Assembly (NCBI GenBank): GCA_013423385.1
Contig: BLZA01000030.1
Coordinates: forward strand, 1,257,168-1,321,167
DNA from: Naganishia liquefaciens
Lineage: Eukaryota > Basidiomycota > Tremellomycetes > Filobasidiales > Filobasidiaceae
DNA: 64,000 nucleotides
Reading direction: 5' to 3'
In this document: positions 35,614 to 49,000 of the stretch, piece after piece
Layout of the letters: every line of letters begins with the position of its first letter
How positions within the stretch are numbered: position 1 is the stretch's first letter
Notes under the pieces: model-generated
Told to the model about the DNA's origin: nothing
The model's database searches: none
Seen by the model: the letters and a program-made list of their open reading frames with translations, nothing else
Position numbers and translations under genes: made by a program

Positions 35614-36638
35614 TCAAGACGGCCGACTTACGACCGGGAGTTTCGGGAACAGTACAAAGACGCAAGCTGCAAAGTTGATACCAAAAAGCAGGAAATTGTA
35701 TTTCACGTAATGCGTGGATATGAGAAAACTAAAAAGCCGTCTCAAATTCAGCTTGGGAACAACCGCTCGATCGCTCAAAAGACAACTTACAGAAAAATGG
35801 GCACACTTGTCAACCACTTCTTAGAGGGTGTATATTGCGCCCCAGCGTCAATCTGCTCCCACAAAGTCAAATCGTCGTACGCTCCACCAGTGGTAAGGCT
35901 GTCAAGCAAAACCTTTTCAGCTCAAGTAAAAAGCGAAAAGAATTACCGATTCGGCATACTTTGATTCGAATGGCACACCCGTAACATAGTGGAACATTGT
36001 GTATGAAACCTGGATATTAAAGGATTGAGCACATTCACCCCTGTGTCTGAGCCGAACAAAACGTACCGCCACGTAACCCAGATTGACAATGGTCCAGCTG
36101 TAGGGTTGTGTCATGCTAGGTAGGGCGTCGATAATGAGTTTCGCTGTCAGAATGAGGACCGGATGTATGAGCCATGCCCCTTGAGGTATGGCATTGAGTC
36201 AGCCTTGAGCAACGAACATGGATCGCTCTGATTTGGCTTACCAGGGGAATTGACCCAAGCTGCATTCTCGTTGACTCCCACTCCAAGCCGATCAACGACG
36301 CCTTCCGGTTCGTCCCCTCCTACTTCTGTCACCGTGACCAGACTGGAGCTACGAGCTCTTCCTTTGCCCTTCGCTGATCCGAGTAGGCCAGCATTGGGAG
36401 ATGATTCGGGTACCAGGCTTGGGCTGTTACTCAGCTCGCCAGATGTAACCTTCTGGATCGCATTGGATGACAGCGATCTCGATACCGATCGGGCGTGTAA
36501 TGATCTGCCAGGCGATGAAACCTGAGTCGATTGACCCGTTTGTGGCGAAGGCGAGCCCATGAAAGCTCTTGTAGGTTGTGAAGCCGATCTGGTTCTTCCA
36601 GGCGGAGTCGAAGGCGATGCGAGGAATTGTGACGACAT
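35614..36638 (-). CDS. ORM1: ORM family sphingolipid regulator
   Basis: ER membrane protein that inhibits serine palmitoyltransferase and so sets sphingolipid output. Five exons on the minus strand: 36638-36242, 36179-36067, 36009-35960, 35898-35791, 35728-35614; 260 residues. The conserved ORMDL core starts NENAAWVNSPGAWLIHPVLI and contains SWTIVNLGYVAVSYTMFHYV, TGVPFES, GGAYDDLTLWEQIDAGAQYT, and STHYVKYNFLLFGINF. The N-terminal extension is about 120 residues, Ser-rich, with several R-x-x-S or R-S-x-S sites (GRTRSASQ, SLHARSVSRSLSS), like the Ypk1 and Npr1 target region of yeast Orm1/2 but longer. The start at 36638 (MSSQFLASPS) is the first ATG compatible with the frame; the frame is open upstream to 36809. 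Confidence 0.94.
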
Positions 36639-39600
36639 TGCGGCTGCAGACTGATACTCTGCCGCTGCTGCTGTTGCAACTCTGCACTGCGCGCTTATGG
36701 CCGGAAGGCAGGTCTGACCGTCGAGCACAAAGGACGGTGCAGAGATGTTTTCAGACAGACAAAAGCTGCTGAGATGCGATAACGACAATCGACCTTGTCC
36801 GGCGTTCAAAACTCCCGCTGCGGACAGAGCGGGTTAGTTGTATGATGCGCCCGAAGTCGCGTCGGAATCAACGCGTCCAATTCCGTGGCTGTACACGGCC
36901 CAAGACTAGCGATAAGTACAGTCGTTCGATGTTTGTGGCGATTACCATCGCAATATCTCTTGCGGTCTACCGACTGAAAGCGCGTTCAACGGCTGTTCCA
37001 TTCAGACATAAGTCTACACCCCACTGTCTTCTACACGACTTTTTGATGAGCTCATCGAGTCATTCTGTAGAGTGCATGGTCCTGTAGCAGATCCCTATGA
37101 CAGACTCATCAAGAGTACTGCTGAGCAACATACCCTGATGCGCGGCAGCATGAACTATCTTCTGTCCGACGGCACTCATATCTCAATAGAGAGGATGCTC
37201 GGCAGTACATGCGGCTTACTTGGCCAAAATGTGATCACAGCTTGGAAACCGAAAGGAAGAGGCCAAATTGCCAGCTGGTCGGATTTGTGATCTTGCGTCC
37301 TGCAAGTTGTGAATCATATTTGACTCTGTAAATGCATGAGCGGCATATAGCGTGTATGACAGACATTGACACAGCATAAGCTCAAGCGGCTCCTGAGACC
37401 GGTCGATATTCAGCTTGAAGACTCCAGCCGTTGCAGGGGAATGCACGGATAATGATTTGAGCAGAACGAGACAGCTTAAAGGTGATTTTCAATGGTGTTA
37501 TTCGCTCGTGTGATAATAAGAGAACTGTAGAAGTGCATGGACCGTGCAAACCCCGCCATAGGAGACCTCGTACTGTTACAGCCTCGTTGTAGCGAAGTGG
37601 GCAGTTGATGCAGCTACCTTCGAAGGTTCCTGCGAGAACATTTCGGCTCGTGCTATTCCTCCATCATCGTGAAGACCTGAAGGTAAGATACTCAGTCGCA
37701 ATCACTTAGTCGACGACAGCACAAGTTTGCGAGGTTGAATCTCGCATTGTGTTGATGGGGTACTGGCTCTCTCCGAAGCTACGCAGGTGAGCCATACGAG
37801 GCGTTGCCACCGTTCCCACATGACTTCGCGATCCACGTGGTCCAGCGACCTTTCGGTCCATCAGCCGCATTGTGGCAAGAGAAATGTCCAGGCTCTCCCA
37901 AATCGAATGATTCTGGAAGGTGCCGACCACAATGACCTGACGAGAAGCAAGAATTCGCTGCGGGTGGAACTGATCCACCACACTGACAGGTAAGTATCTA
38001 CCAGCGAGACCACGTGCCGGAATGCCATACATAATGGTCAAGGTGATACACCCATTCCGCACACATTCTCGCCTCGCCGGACGAGCCAAAACTGAGTAAC
38101 ATAGGGTTATTGACGGGAAAGAGGCTCGTCCAGAGGTGCTAAGCTTGAGTAAGTATTCCAGGACGCCGGACCTTTAACTTTTGAGCGCGTAATAGTCATT
38201 CTTGAACGTCGGTTGAGACGCTGACTTCTTTGGCAGAAGTCACGAGCATTGTCGCATAACGGTAGCGAATATTGTATTTCATCGTTTGATCCGGTGGAGG
38301 CATTTATTCTAAAGTATAAAAGGCGACGAGGAAGCAACTTGCTTCGCTTTCATATTTCAGGTGTCAGTCAGTAATAGTCACCGTATACGGCTGACATGCG
38401 CTTTCCATTATCCGCTCAATGAGTGTAAGGGCATTAATGTGACCAGCCAAACAGAAGCCGAATAGAGCCCTACAGGCCGGGACCAGCAATCGCTCGGGTA
38501 ACTGTTCAGGTCCCCCACAGCATACATGTCTTGCGGTTCGGAATATCAAACCATGCCTTGAAAAAAAAGGGGTGTCATCGGCGGGGCGACTCACCGCAGA
38601 GTATTGGCATGCCAGCTTGAGATGCCGGCTTATGCATTATCCGTCGGCGCAGAGAGGAGAGTTGGCTGAAATTCAGCAAAGCGAATGCGCTCATGGTTTT
38701 CCGAACTTGAGCACAATTGACATGCCAAAAACGTCACCTGTGGGCGATGTGGCTCAATTGCAGTCCATTCGGCTGTTGTCAGCATTGTTGGAGCTGCTCG
38801 TCCTGGGACATAACAACCAACTCGCACGGTCGAAGCGCAAGTCTAGTCGTGAATGCGCTGGTTACTTGTTCCGCTCACTGCGTTATTGGAGACTTGGTCT
38901 ACGAAGCATAAGATAGCTTGTCATCTCTGGGTGTGCCAGTATCAGGTTTAGCGAACACCTGGATCTTCATGTCGGTGATTTTTCACACAACTTGTCGTTT
39001 GGACGATATCGAAGATATCGAGTCTGTGAAGTAGCGGAGAACGAAGGAATAAGACTGAGGAGCTGCATGGGAGTTATGCAGACGGAGAATTCTGGAATTC
39101 GCCAATGCATAGCATAGACCAGTGGATTGCCCGACGGAAAGAATTCAGCACGAGATTTGAGTCTCTGGTAAATCGGCCGTGACGATTCGAAGACATCTAA
39201 CGAATAAGCGATGATAAGCCAAATAACGTCGCGAGCACTTGCATGAGCCACCTAACTCATCGCAATAGATTTCTTCATTGTAGCGTTGGTTGATATCAGA
39301 AAGGCACACGTGCTACAAGAGAGTGCTCCGATTGCTAATTCTGGTCCTGTTCTCAAAAGAATGAGAATGGCATTTACTCACATCGTATCGGTGATCGTAT
39401 TAAGGACTGCTGATGCGAATCTGGGACTCTGGGTGTTCCGGAAATTCGGCTTTGGAAAATGTTGCTTGTTCCTGACAAAGCGCTTGCCCCGCGCGTTCAT
39501 GCTCTTGTCTCCAGATGTAGCCTTCTTACTGTCGATTTTTCGCACACCTTTTTACTACATCGACGGTTCGACTCGACCAGCACGTCAAGCGAAGTATCGT

Positions 39601-40660
39601 CTCGTCATTTGAGGCAAGAATGTCTCATATCGTTGATAAAGTCTATGTAGAGGCGAGCTTCTTATGCCTGCGAGATTACAAGTTTGCGCTTATATATGGT
39701 CCACGATGGCTACACTGTAGTATCCAATGCCGTGAGATTGTTCAATCCTCAATACTTTTTTAAAACTTCTTCAGTCCTCGCTATCTTGAGAGTATGGTCA
39801 CTGAAAACATTTCGAAAGCTGAGCGGAGAGCTGGATCTGCTGTATTGACTCCCAATCTGTGTGGGAGCCTTTTTAGATTCAGCCTCATTCGACACTGTCG
39901 CTTGTTTCACAAAAGCTTAGCACATTGAATGTCCTTGTATATTATATCGATTCATGTTACCTCTGCTGATTTTCTTTGATGTCAGTGGTGAACTGATATC
40001 CGAGATGATAGCGCGCTGCAAGTGCCACCTTCAGAGATGACATTAGTCAGATGAACCACATCGGCTAAATGGCCATTTGCAGCTGTTCTCTCTTCACTCG
40101 AGTCTACAACAGTCACCCCGGCCGCCATGGTAATCGAGGCCGTTGTAAAACAAGCAGGAAAAGAGGACGTCATCAAGAGCCACAGTCTCACACATGGCGC
40201 CAACCACGCTGTTCTCGTAGGTAAGACATTGCGGCAACCAAGTGTTTTCATCATGAAAATTGAATAAATGATGGCTGCTGCGAAAGGAAATCATTAGGGA
40301 GGAGGATAATCACATGAGATCGTTACTGACATCTTGACTACTTATCAGTGGCGGATCGCGAAAACCTTGACGTTTGCGGTATGTATTGAACAAAGGATAG
40401 TGTGCAATCCGCTCTTTCGCAATGCGTGCCCACCACCAAAGCATTCAACAGTCGACCTTGGCTTGACATTCTGCTCATTGAAACTCAAGATCAAGCAATG
40501 TCGAGTATATGCACTTGTTCCTTGCGCTTTTTAAAATTCCTGCTGTTTCTCTCGAAGATAAATGCGAACGAATGCAATTTGTAATGAGAGAATTTGCCGT
40601 CTTCATTATCTGAGAATGTCTCATTTCTCCAGAACCAATGTAGACCACTAAAAATCAGTA

Positions 40661-40693
40661 TACTGCTAGTGATTTCGTCATACTGCTAGTGAA
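40661..40693. repeat. Short tandem duplication, 13-nt match at 20-nt spacing
   Basis: The sequence TACTGCTAGTGA recurs at 40661 and 40681 in the AT-rich core. Confidence 0.7.
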
Positions 40694-42055
40694 TTCTCAA
40701 GGTCACGCAAAGGCAATGATATACATCAACATCAAACTTGAATCGGACTAGCTGAGCAGGGCGGAGCGGACGACCGAGGGATAAATTTGATGGGTAGTTT
40801 TAAAGCCTACAGATTACGATCTGATATCCCTCATCTGTCCCGACTTCTACCTGATCTTTATCGACGTCATTTGCAAAAGGTCCTAAGCAGGATGTGTTAC
40901 AGTTCTTGAACATGAAGTTGTTCGTCTGACAGCCAGAGAGACTGATTAAGAGATATACTTATTTGTGTTCCGATTGTCGCGCTCGTCTTCCTGCCTTCTA
41001 CACATAAAAACAGCGATGCTCGTGAGCTGGAACAACCCATGTCGCAGCTGGTCGCTGTGCGGAGAACAAGAATTGCTCAAGCACAATTCAAGATATGGAA
41101 CAGCTTCAAAGCCATCATAGGATTGACTCAATAGGTGTTCTCTCTTTTCTCAATCAGAGGACAGTACACTATAGACATGCATCACGTGATCGCAAACCTC
41201 GATGTCGGATCTCGAAGCTATAACTTTGCTCGTTGACACCGACTCGCAGTCTTTGGTCGTCGGGAGTCAGAACCTTAAAGAGGTCTACACAAAAACATTC
41301 GAATCATGCAGCTCGGGGTTGACGAATTTCGAAATACAGTACTATTAGCCTGCTTGCCCTTAGCCAAGCCTGCAAGGAGTCGGAACATCTTGAATCTTCA
41401 TCACTTGACTGGACCGAAAAACTCATCCTCACTAAACGAACTTTGCAAAAAGAAAATCAATCTTTTCTTGCATATGGTCACGACGTTCTGATCACAGGCG
41501 GACTCTACTGCGCACACAGTCCGGTCAGCATAAAAATGGATTTAGCGATATACGTCGTTTTAATTGGTCTGCTGATGCAAAGATGTGTCATTGTAGTCCT
41601 TTGGGTAATGTCAAGGGTAATTACTTCAAAACTTCACAAGACAGTCACATCGGGATCAGAATCGATTCGATAATTATGCAATCTCACGCATTACGATCTG
41701 AAGCGCAAAGAGAGCACCAATTGACGTCAAGAGCCCCAAGTAAGGGCGCATACACAATTTATACGCTTCCTTACAGCGCTATCAGGTCGCACTTGCCAAA
41801 AGATTTGCTCGGGCCATCTTTCGTGTTTTTGATATATATGGTCTTCATCGTTCTAAGCTTTGTTTCGCTTTCAGTGCGAGGATGTGAAGAATCGAAGCGG
41901 AAATATTTATGAATATAAGAGAATTAGGGCAGACGTGTCTTACAGATATAATCAGAACAGAGTTGTCTCGTATATATTCACGGTCTTTTCTAGCTGTGAA
42001 AGACTTAAAAAATGAAATCAGAGCACAAAGGTCTGATCTGTCAGATGCTCGTTCA

Positions 42056-42085
42056 AAATGGGTGTAACAAAAATGGGTGTAACAA
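42056..42085. repeat. Perfect 15-nt tandem repeat, two copies
   Basis: The unit AAATGGGTGTAACAA occurs twice head to tail with no mismatch, in the AT-rich core. It is recent because no base differs. Confidence 0.85.
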
Positions 42086-44451
42086 TTCAGAGTTTATGCA
42101 TATTCCTGCATGACAAATCGAATACAGTGAAACGCTACCTTTATAGAACGTTCGTCGGGGACGCAATTGGAGTGCGAAACTTTTCTTTGACTGTATACCA
42201 ATATTGTTTCGAGTCATTTTGAATATGCACGGGACTCTAAGTTCGTTTACTACTTGTATGAACATCCGCTGTAATCATTTTGTAAAAAAGTATGTTTAGT
42301 TTTTCTGGAAAGACCTGTTTCGACTCGATAAGATGATCATTGATTTGATTTTTGAGTAAATGGTACTGTAGAGAAGTATATTTGGATTGATAGTGATGTA
42401 CAGAATTTTTCAACAAACAAATTGCCCTCATGTTTCCATTGTAGACTGTTGTAGTATCGTCTTGATAGGAGTCAAGATTTCAAGAAGCGGCCAAGCCATA
42501 CTGCTTGTTTTGCGTGTTTTGTGGCATCGGCAAAAGAAAAGATAGTCAGCTTCGGCGGTGAAGAGCGACATAGTAGGCTGGCGCCAAGCTCGTCAGAACT
42601 TCAAACCTTCAAAGAGTCTGGAACTGTACTCATATGTGGATCTGCGAGTATCTTGACATACCACCAATCCGCATGAGCGGATCCGAAGAGGAGCTTTTAA
42701 CAAGCATGAGCATCGAACGTTAAGCTCAGATCTGTTGTCTCTCGTAAACCGCGTGACTAATTTTCGGCAGTCTTGGAGTGTGTTATCTCAATGACTGATG
42801 TTTCGCGCCAAGACGCCAGCAGCATACGATATATCTGGCTGTATGGAGATTGATAGATTAAGAACAAGTACGGCGAAACGCGAAAGATCTTCAGGATAGA
42901 CAGCTCTTGGCTCTTGGTCTAAGGGGCAGAGACAGTAGTGAGTGATATGCAGCTCATGGTATTTTTCTCATTGACAGCATCGCTTGCTTAAATGAGGTTG
43001 AAAATAGATACCCTTGAAAATGATCACGCAAAATCATTGTCGAGCTTTTGCATACACAGAACAGTCTTACTATACGATAGCGCCTCAAATTTGGGTTTGA
43101 CAGATGTGAAAGTGGCAGAACCGAGCGAATATACAGATCAGAGCAGTTATATATAGAGAAATCGGATTTCAACCTTTGCAAGCGCTTTCAACGGCTATTA
43201 CGCATTCCTAAAGGGCTAACAAGAATGCTTGCGAAAGAATTTGACTGATTTGGCTGCTGACTGCAGTTGCAAATATCACAGATCAGTTATTGACAGACTC
43301 GAGAGTTGCCGATCACTCAACTCTCTTCCAATTCCTCTGTACAGATAAAGTCAGCCAAAATGGTTAGCCGAGAGATGTTTCTACACTCTTCGTAGAATTT
43401 GTATTGTTCAATGTCACGAGGACTCCGCCTCGAACTGGGAAGAAAAGTTAAGTTTCTAGATTCAGAATATCTCTCTCTGGTTTTCCAAACGGCTTTGACG
43501 TAACTCAATAATTTCTTTCAGAGACCTCCTCTTATCAAAACTGTACGAATCTGACGAATCGACTGCCAACGTCAGGATACTCTTTAGGCGTTCGCTACGT
43601 ATGTCTTATGATTTTATTCGATCTTTCTTGCCTAGGCCTCCTCACCAAGTTGTTGCTGCACCTCTGCATATACAAAGAATACTCGTACAATGACTAGTCT
43701 CCACAGGGCTGAGTCTTTCTAATTCTTGACGGTATGGGCAGTCTTGAGAATGCTCGGGCTCAGCTTTATGATGTAACCATGATTGTTGTGTCTCCAAGAT
43801 GATCTAGAAGCTGTGCGTCATCGGAGCCGATCACTGGCACCTTGATGCGAGGTAGCAAGAATTGAAGTTAAGGCACATATTGCTTGATGTAGCTTGGCAA
43901 TGGATCATCGCGAACCATTTCCTCGATATGCTTTTATCTCTCAAACTAGGTACTCTTTTGACAGATCTCGTCTCGTAAGGGGGCAAAGTCATTATTCTCG
44001 AGTCGTGAGTGAATAATTTGTTTAGTCGATTTCCGTCATGGTCAGGGAAACAGGTGCAAAGGGAGGGCGCGGAGTAGACATATTTGGTGCTGGAGCGGCT
44101 CGATCGGCGAGTTTGAGTGATGCTCACTCTTGCTGCTGAGTAAGCTCGTGCTGATTCATTTTGCTTGATCCCTGCATTCGCGAGAGCAGACGCGAAGATA
44201 CCGGTGTGTTTCATGGACTCAAGACAATAGGGTGAGGTGGGGCTACCTGAGCTGAACATGGAAAATCCATCAGTCCGGACTCCGCCTGTTTGACTCTTTA
44301 ACGGCTGCGAACATCGTCGACCGAAAGGCATAGAAATCTCAGGGTGTTCGCGGAGGCATGTATGTCTCAAATTTTGCTATGTTATACGTCATTCCAACCT
44401 TTTGAAAGGCTAGACGAGAAGGCTTTCGCTGTATCTTTGCCTTGCCGTATC

Positions 44452-45835
44452 CTACTTCAGGGAGGCTTTCCTTCTCCGCATTGCAGCGAGCTTTCCCCCT
44501 GCGGAAGACTTCTTTCGAGGAAGGGCTGTCGCGGAATTACCGTCGACGTCAAAGGCACCTTCCAGACTTTCTGGAGCAATGTCTGTGTCTTCGTGCCCGC
44601 CTTGCGTCGGCGTCTTGAACCTCGCGATCAGCGAATCGTACACTACTACCGGCCAAACGGAATGCCACGAAGGCGGCTGAGCGAGAGTTGTAATGGAGGT
44701 AAGCTCATCACCATCAGGCTAAGCAAGGCGAAGCGCAATCAGACACATAGTGAGCGAACTGTCCCACGATGCAAAGAGACAGACTTACCATGTATACTTC
44801 GCCATCTACAACCACTAACTCGAGATTCTGGCTGAACTCCGACCCTTCAACCATGGGTACTCGAACCTTCCTTCTTCTTGATGTTACGGCGACCGGGGCA
44901 GGAGTACTTGTTCCTGACGGGACCGGACTAGCTACCGCACCGCGCTTGTTCTTGTCCTTCTTGGCTTCTCTTGCTTGTAATTTCGCCTGCCGTTTAGAGA
45001 TGACGGTCGTTGACGCGTTGGTCAGGGCGGAAGTACTTTCCACCTGATCGATAACACTAGCGAGTACTCCGTCCTGGCCGTTTGCGTCCGGTGAGCCAGC
45101 ATCAGTGGTGGGCGTCGTGGAGCCGTTGGTCAAGGACCCGCTGCCTCCAGCCTTGGCGAGAGCTGCACGCGTGAAGTATTCAATCCGCTCTCTGTCGCGT
45201 CGGTAATTGACCCGAAGAATGGCGTAGTGGACAAGCGAAGATAGGAGAACCAAAAAGGACAGAACATGCAAGATCGATGGCCGGAAACGCGAGTAGTAAT
45301 ATCCGGTGCCTCTCCACTTTGGCACGCCGTTTTTGAAGAAGAACTGTTTTCAAATGGCAAAGGCAATCAGCATCCCAAAAATCACCGAATTCCGAGGGTC
45401 ACCGACATCATAACGAGTCCGCTTGATAGGATCCCTCAAGATTTCAGTGATTGTTCCCAACCGAGCAAATCGTGCATGAACATCCTTGACGTTTGGATTC
45501 TTGTCCGGGCTTTGAAATGAAAAAGAGATGATGAGTTGTTGTCAAATAATAGGCGCGTTTGGGCACGAACTGCAAGTCGAGCGAACGCTTTCTATATTGA
45601 CGATTGATGTCCTTTAGCTGCGCCTGAGGCGCCACCCCGAGGAAGGAGTAAAATGTAGTATCCTTGCCTTCTGAGGCTTCGAGAGCAGAAACAAGATCAA
45701 AGATCTCGTGGTCTTCCTTGGTCCATCTGTAAACGAGGTGAAACTTCAGCGTCCGCGGAAGCACCGCCGGTGCGCTACTCACGCCAGGACGCAAGTCAGC
45801 AGAGCGACAAGCGCTAGCACCGAGAAGAGCTTCAT
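44452..45835 (-). CDS. ERJ5: ER-membrane J-protein ERJ5
   Basis: Type I ER membrane co-chaperone of the Hsp40 class that helps Kar2/BiP preserve folding capacity. Five exons on the minus strand: 45835-45783, 45726-45571, 45509-45407, 45343-44789, 44718-44452; 377 residues. A signal peptide (MKLFSVLALVALLTCVLA) is followed by WTKEDHEIFDLVSALEASEG, a J-domain FYSFLGVAPQAQLKDINRQY with the catalytic HPD in SLDLHPDKNPNVKD, and TRYD. A transmembrane helix follows (ILHVLSFLVLLSSLVHYAI). The cytosolic tail contains Ala/Thr-rich and Lys-rich parts, then the domain with PSWHSVWPVVVYD, ending in RRRKASLK. All features match ERJ5 of ascomycetes and basidiomycetes. The HPD motif straddles the exon 2-3 junction. 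Confidence 0.93.
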
Positions 45836-46062
45836 AGTGAGGACGACGTTGGGTGGAAGAAGGCGCCGCAAGGTCACTGAATGCCAGCCAACGACCGCTT
45901 TGGCGTCTCCAGCTCACCTCGCCCCTCGTCTTTTCGATCGACGCGCCTGAAACAAACACGCCCCGCCCCGCCCGCCTGCTTGCTTGCGTCATGTTGGCAG
46001 TGTTCAAGCAGCTTCTCCCATGTCCCTTGCCCATCCCACAGTCCATTCCGACGCCATCCTTC
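45836..46062. promoter_or_regulatory. Shared divergent promoter ERJ5/RAD17
   Basis: The 227 nt between two opposing ATGs is GC-rich, with a CCCCGCCCCGCCCGCC stretch at about 45960-45976. It must serve both genes. Confidence 0.45.
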
Positions 46063-49000
46063 ATGCCCGCCCGTACACGTCGCACCGTCGTGTCGGCATC
46101 TTTGTCTCCCCCGTCGGATGCTGCATCTCCTCCGCCCAAATCGACCGCTGCCCTCGACTCGGCAAAGCCAGATCGACCTCGAAAGAAACCAAAGAAGGTG
46201 GCCAACAATTTTTCGGGCGTGAGCTTCTAGTCGTTGAGGTCTTTTCATGTCGCTCACCATCGCACATCCACACTTAGTTTCACTCAGCCTTCGAGTCGTC
46301 GACATCTCGCGCGCAACCATCAAGCCGCGTGTCTTCGAGCAAGCGAGAGACTGCTAATTCTTCGGAACCTCAGCGCAACATCCACATCGGCAGAGCGGTT
46401 CCACCCGGCTCGCATGGGGGTTCAGACACAAAGGGCATCAGCACCGATACTCTGACTCCAGTACAATCTACAGATGAGATTATAGTCATCGACGATAGCG
46501 ATACCGAGGCAGAAGTCGTCCAGAAGCGGCCTCGTGTATCAACGGCTTCGCGTAAAGAATCCGCCGAAGGCATCTCGAGTGATGAGAATTTTGCGGCGAA
46601 ACAAAGGGTGGTCAAGCAGAAATCAGCCGTCTCTGGTGTCAAATTCATTCCAACCCATGGCTCAGAGCAAGATGTCGAGGCTGAGCGAACCATGTGGTGT
46701 GATGCATATGCGCCGACCTCAATGGCTGAACTGGCGACCTCAAAAAACAGAGTCCAGTCAGTTCGCAGCTGGATGGAGGAAGCTCTGCACGGCCGTCCAA
46801 GCTCCATTGATTCAGACATAGCTTTCAGCCAACTAGCGAGGGATCGGATCCGCAAGTATAGAAGGATATTGGTTCTGTCCGGTCCTGCTGGAGTTGGAAA
46901 GACAACCACAGTGCAAGTCATCGCAAAAGAACTGAACGTTCAGGTCATGGAATGGGAAGAAGGAGTAGAGGAATGGAATATGGCCGGGCAGATGGGTAAT
47001 AATTTCCGCTTGCAATTTTGCCTCCGCTTGGGGTGCTGACCATGACTTCTCGATGTCGACAACCCTTCCAGATCGAGAAAGCATGAACAGTAAATTCGTC
47101 GGGTTCCTCTCTCGAGGAGCTTATCTCTCATTAAAATTGGCGGAATCTTCTGCCATTGCGGAACGCTCCCAATCCGGAATGACAGACTCAGCATTGTCTG
47201 AACAAAGCAAGATTCTGCTTATCACCTCTTTGCCAAATCTATCGCATCCGTCTACTCGCCAGACTTTCCAACAGGCTCTACTCGACTACACCAAATCCTT
47301 CACACCGACAAGTTGCCCTGTCATTATCGTCGTGCCGGATGCGGGTCGCAGCGGAGCCGCGGAAGAAACATGGCGAAGCGGGAACGATACAGCTTGGGAT
47401 CTGAGAACCGTGCTCGGTAAGGAGTTGATAGCGAGCCCTGCAGTCAGCATAATTGAGTGCGTTGAGGGCCATTGGCTCAATTAGCTCCAGCGCGCTGAAC
47501 ATTTATTCCTAGATTTTTGCCGATGGCTCCCACTTTCCTAGTTAAAGCGCTCAAGCGCATTTCAGCTCTAGCATTTCCAGACCCAAAGTCTCGCCCGTCG
47601 CAAGACACGATTCAATTGATCGCTCATACCGCAAATGGAGATCTGCGGAGTGCCATCAATTCTCTGCAATTTCTAAGCCGATCGGGCGATGCAGACAATG
47701 GCTTGAAGGCAAAAGTGACGAGAGATCGCGCGAAGGCTTCCGGTAAAGGCAGTAGGGGTGGGAAGGGAGGTAAAATCAACGCGAGCGAGGAGGTGATAAA
47801 ATTGTAAGTGGAGTGCATTGATGACGTTATTTCTCCCGGTATGCTGAACACAATTCGTATGCGATGCTATGCTCCTTACAGGTTGAATGCGGTAGCAAGA
47901 CGAGAGCAGAGCCTAGGCTTATTCCACGCGCTTGGCAAAGTCCTTTATAACAAACGTTAGAATTGCACTGCCCAATCGATGGTTCACGCGCTGAAGACTT
48001 CTCAAATATTCTCGTGCAGGTACAGGCGATGTAGGTGAAGGCGACGAGAATGTCACGGAGTCATCGAAAAAGCAAGAGGCGTCTGCCATATCCGATCCAT
48101 TGCCAGTCCACTTGAAATCCCACGAGCGACCGAGATACGAGAATGATATTGACGTGAGTGCTGCCAGCATTTGATCATACCAATGTTGTGTTGGGCTGAA
48201 AATTCTGTGATGACGGTAGGAGCTGATTGCATCGGTACCCGTCGATACGGCGACGTTCATGCTGTGGCTACACCAAAATCTTCCGCCATTCTGCTCTGAA
48301 ATTGAACAAGCAAATGAAGCGCTTGACGATATCTGCCGTGCGGATCTCATGAGGGCCGACGACGATTTGGTGAATTTAGCTTGACCAAAAGAATGTCCGC
48401 CTTCAGTGTTTGACCTGATCTGATCCTTTCTAGTGGCAGAAGTCACGACAGGCGATCGCTTATGCCTTCCACGTCGCTGTGCGAGGGGTGTTGAATGGTC
48501 TGCCGCATCCTGGTCTGAAGTAATTCTCGCAAGGACGAATATCTGAGACCCAGCTGATACCACTCTCGCATGGCCCATAGAGACAATCAGAAGCTAGTCA
48601 AGCCCCAATTTTTCGACTATTTGCGCCGTCAGCGCGAAAGTCAAGAAGCCATCGACGCTACAGCAAAATGGTTGTCATCTTCATACTTGGCAGGCGCCTC
48701 CAACAAGAACGCTGATAACGATAGTGATGAACCGATAACCTGGGGTGGACAGTCAAGTCGAAGCGTTTTAGCAACAGAGTATATGCCGTGCTTTCGCACC
48801 TTCAAAAAGGCAGGCATGCGTGAGTTTGGAATGCACACAAGCGCTCCCTTAACTGCAGTCTAATTGTTTCTAAATAAAAAGCTTTTCCTTCGACTATCAT
48901 TCCCGATAGCGAGGATGCTTTTATGAACATCGACAACGACGCTATCAATCTAGAGATACTCAATGAGCGGGATGCAGTGCCTTATGACGAGTGTAGCGGC

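Larger units (their letters stand above)
36639..44451. other. 7.8 kb gene desert with AT-rich core
   Basis: No open frame in this stretch resembles a protein family, and the longest frames are 127 codons (37706-38089, minus) and 179 codons (43831-44370, minus). The base composition changes inside: 36.6-39.5 kb is near genome average, whereas from about 39.6 to 43.8 kb sampled 60-nt lines contain only 18-23 G+C. Splice-like signals do not join into a plausible protein. No transposon, tRNA pair or long repeat is seen, only two short tandem duplications. Candidates are a small regional centromere, a degenerate transposon, or a subtelomere-like island; a centromere is inference only. Confidence 0.6.

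Noticed and set aside
37727-37745. Hairpin GCGAG...CTCGC that resembles a T-arm
   Set aside because: The 7-nt loop is out of register with TTCRANN and no D-arm or acceptor stem can be drawn at tRNA distance.
37706-38089. 127-codon minus-strand frame in the desert, considered as a transposon remnant
   Set aside because: No recognisable transposase or other enzyme motif, no terminal repeats.
36639-44451. Virus-like or LTR element as the cause of the desert
   Set aside because: No long repeats at ends, no polymerase, integrase or capsid-like frames were recognised.
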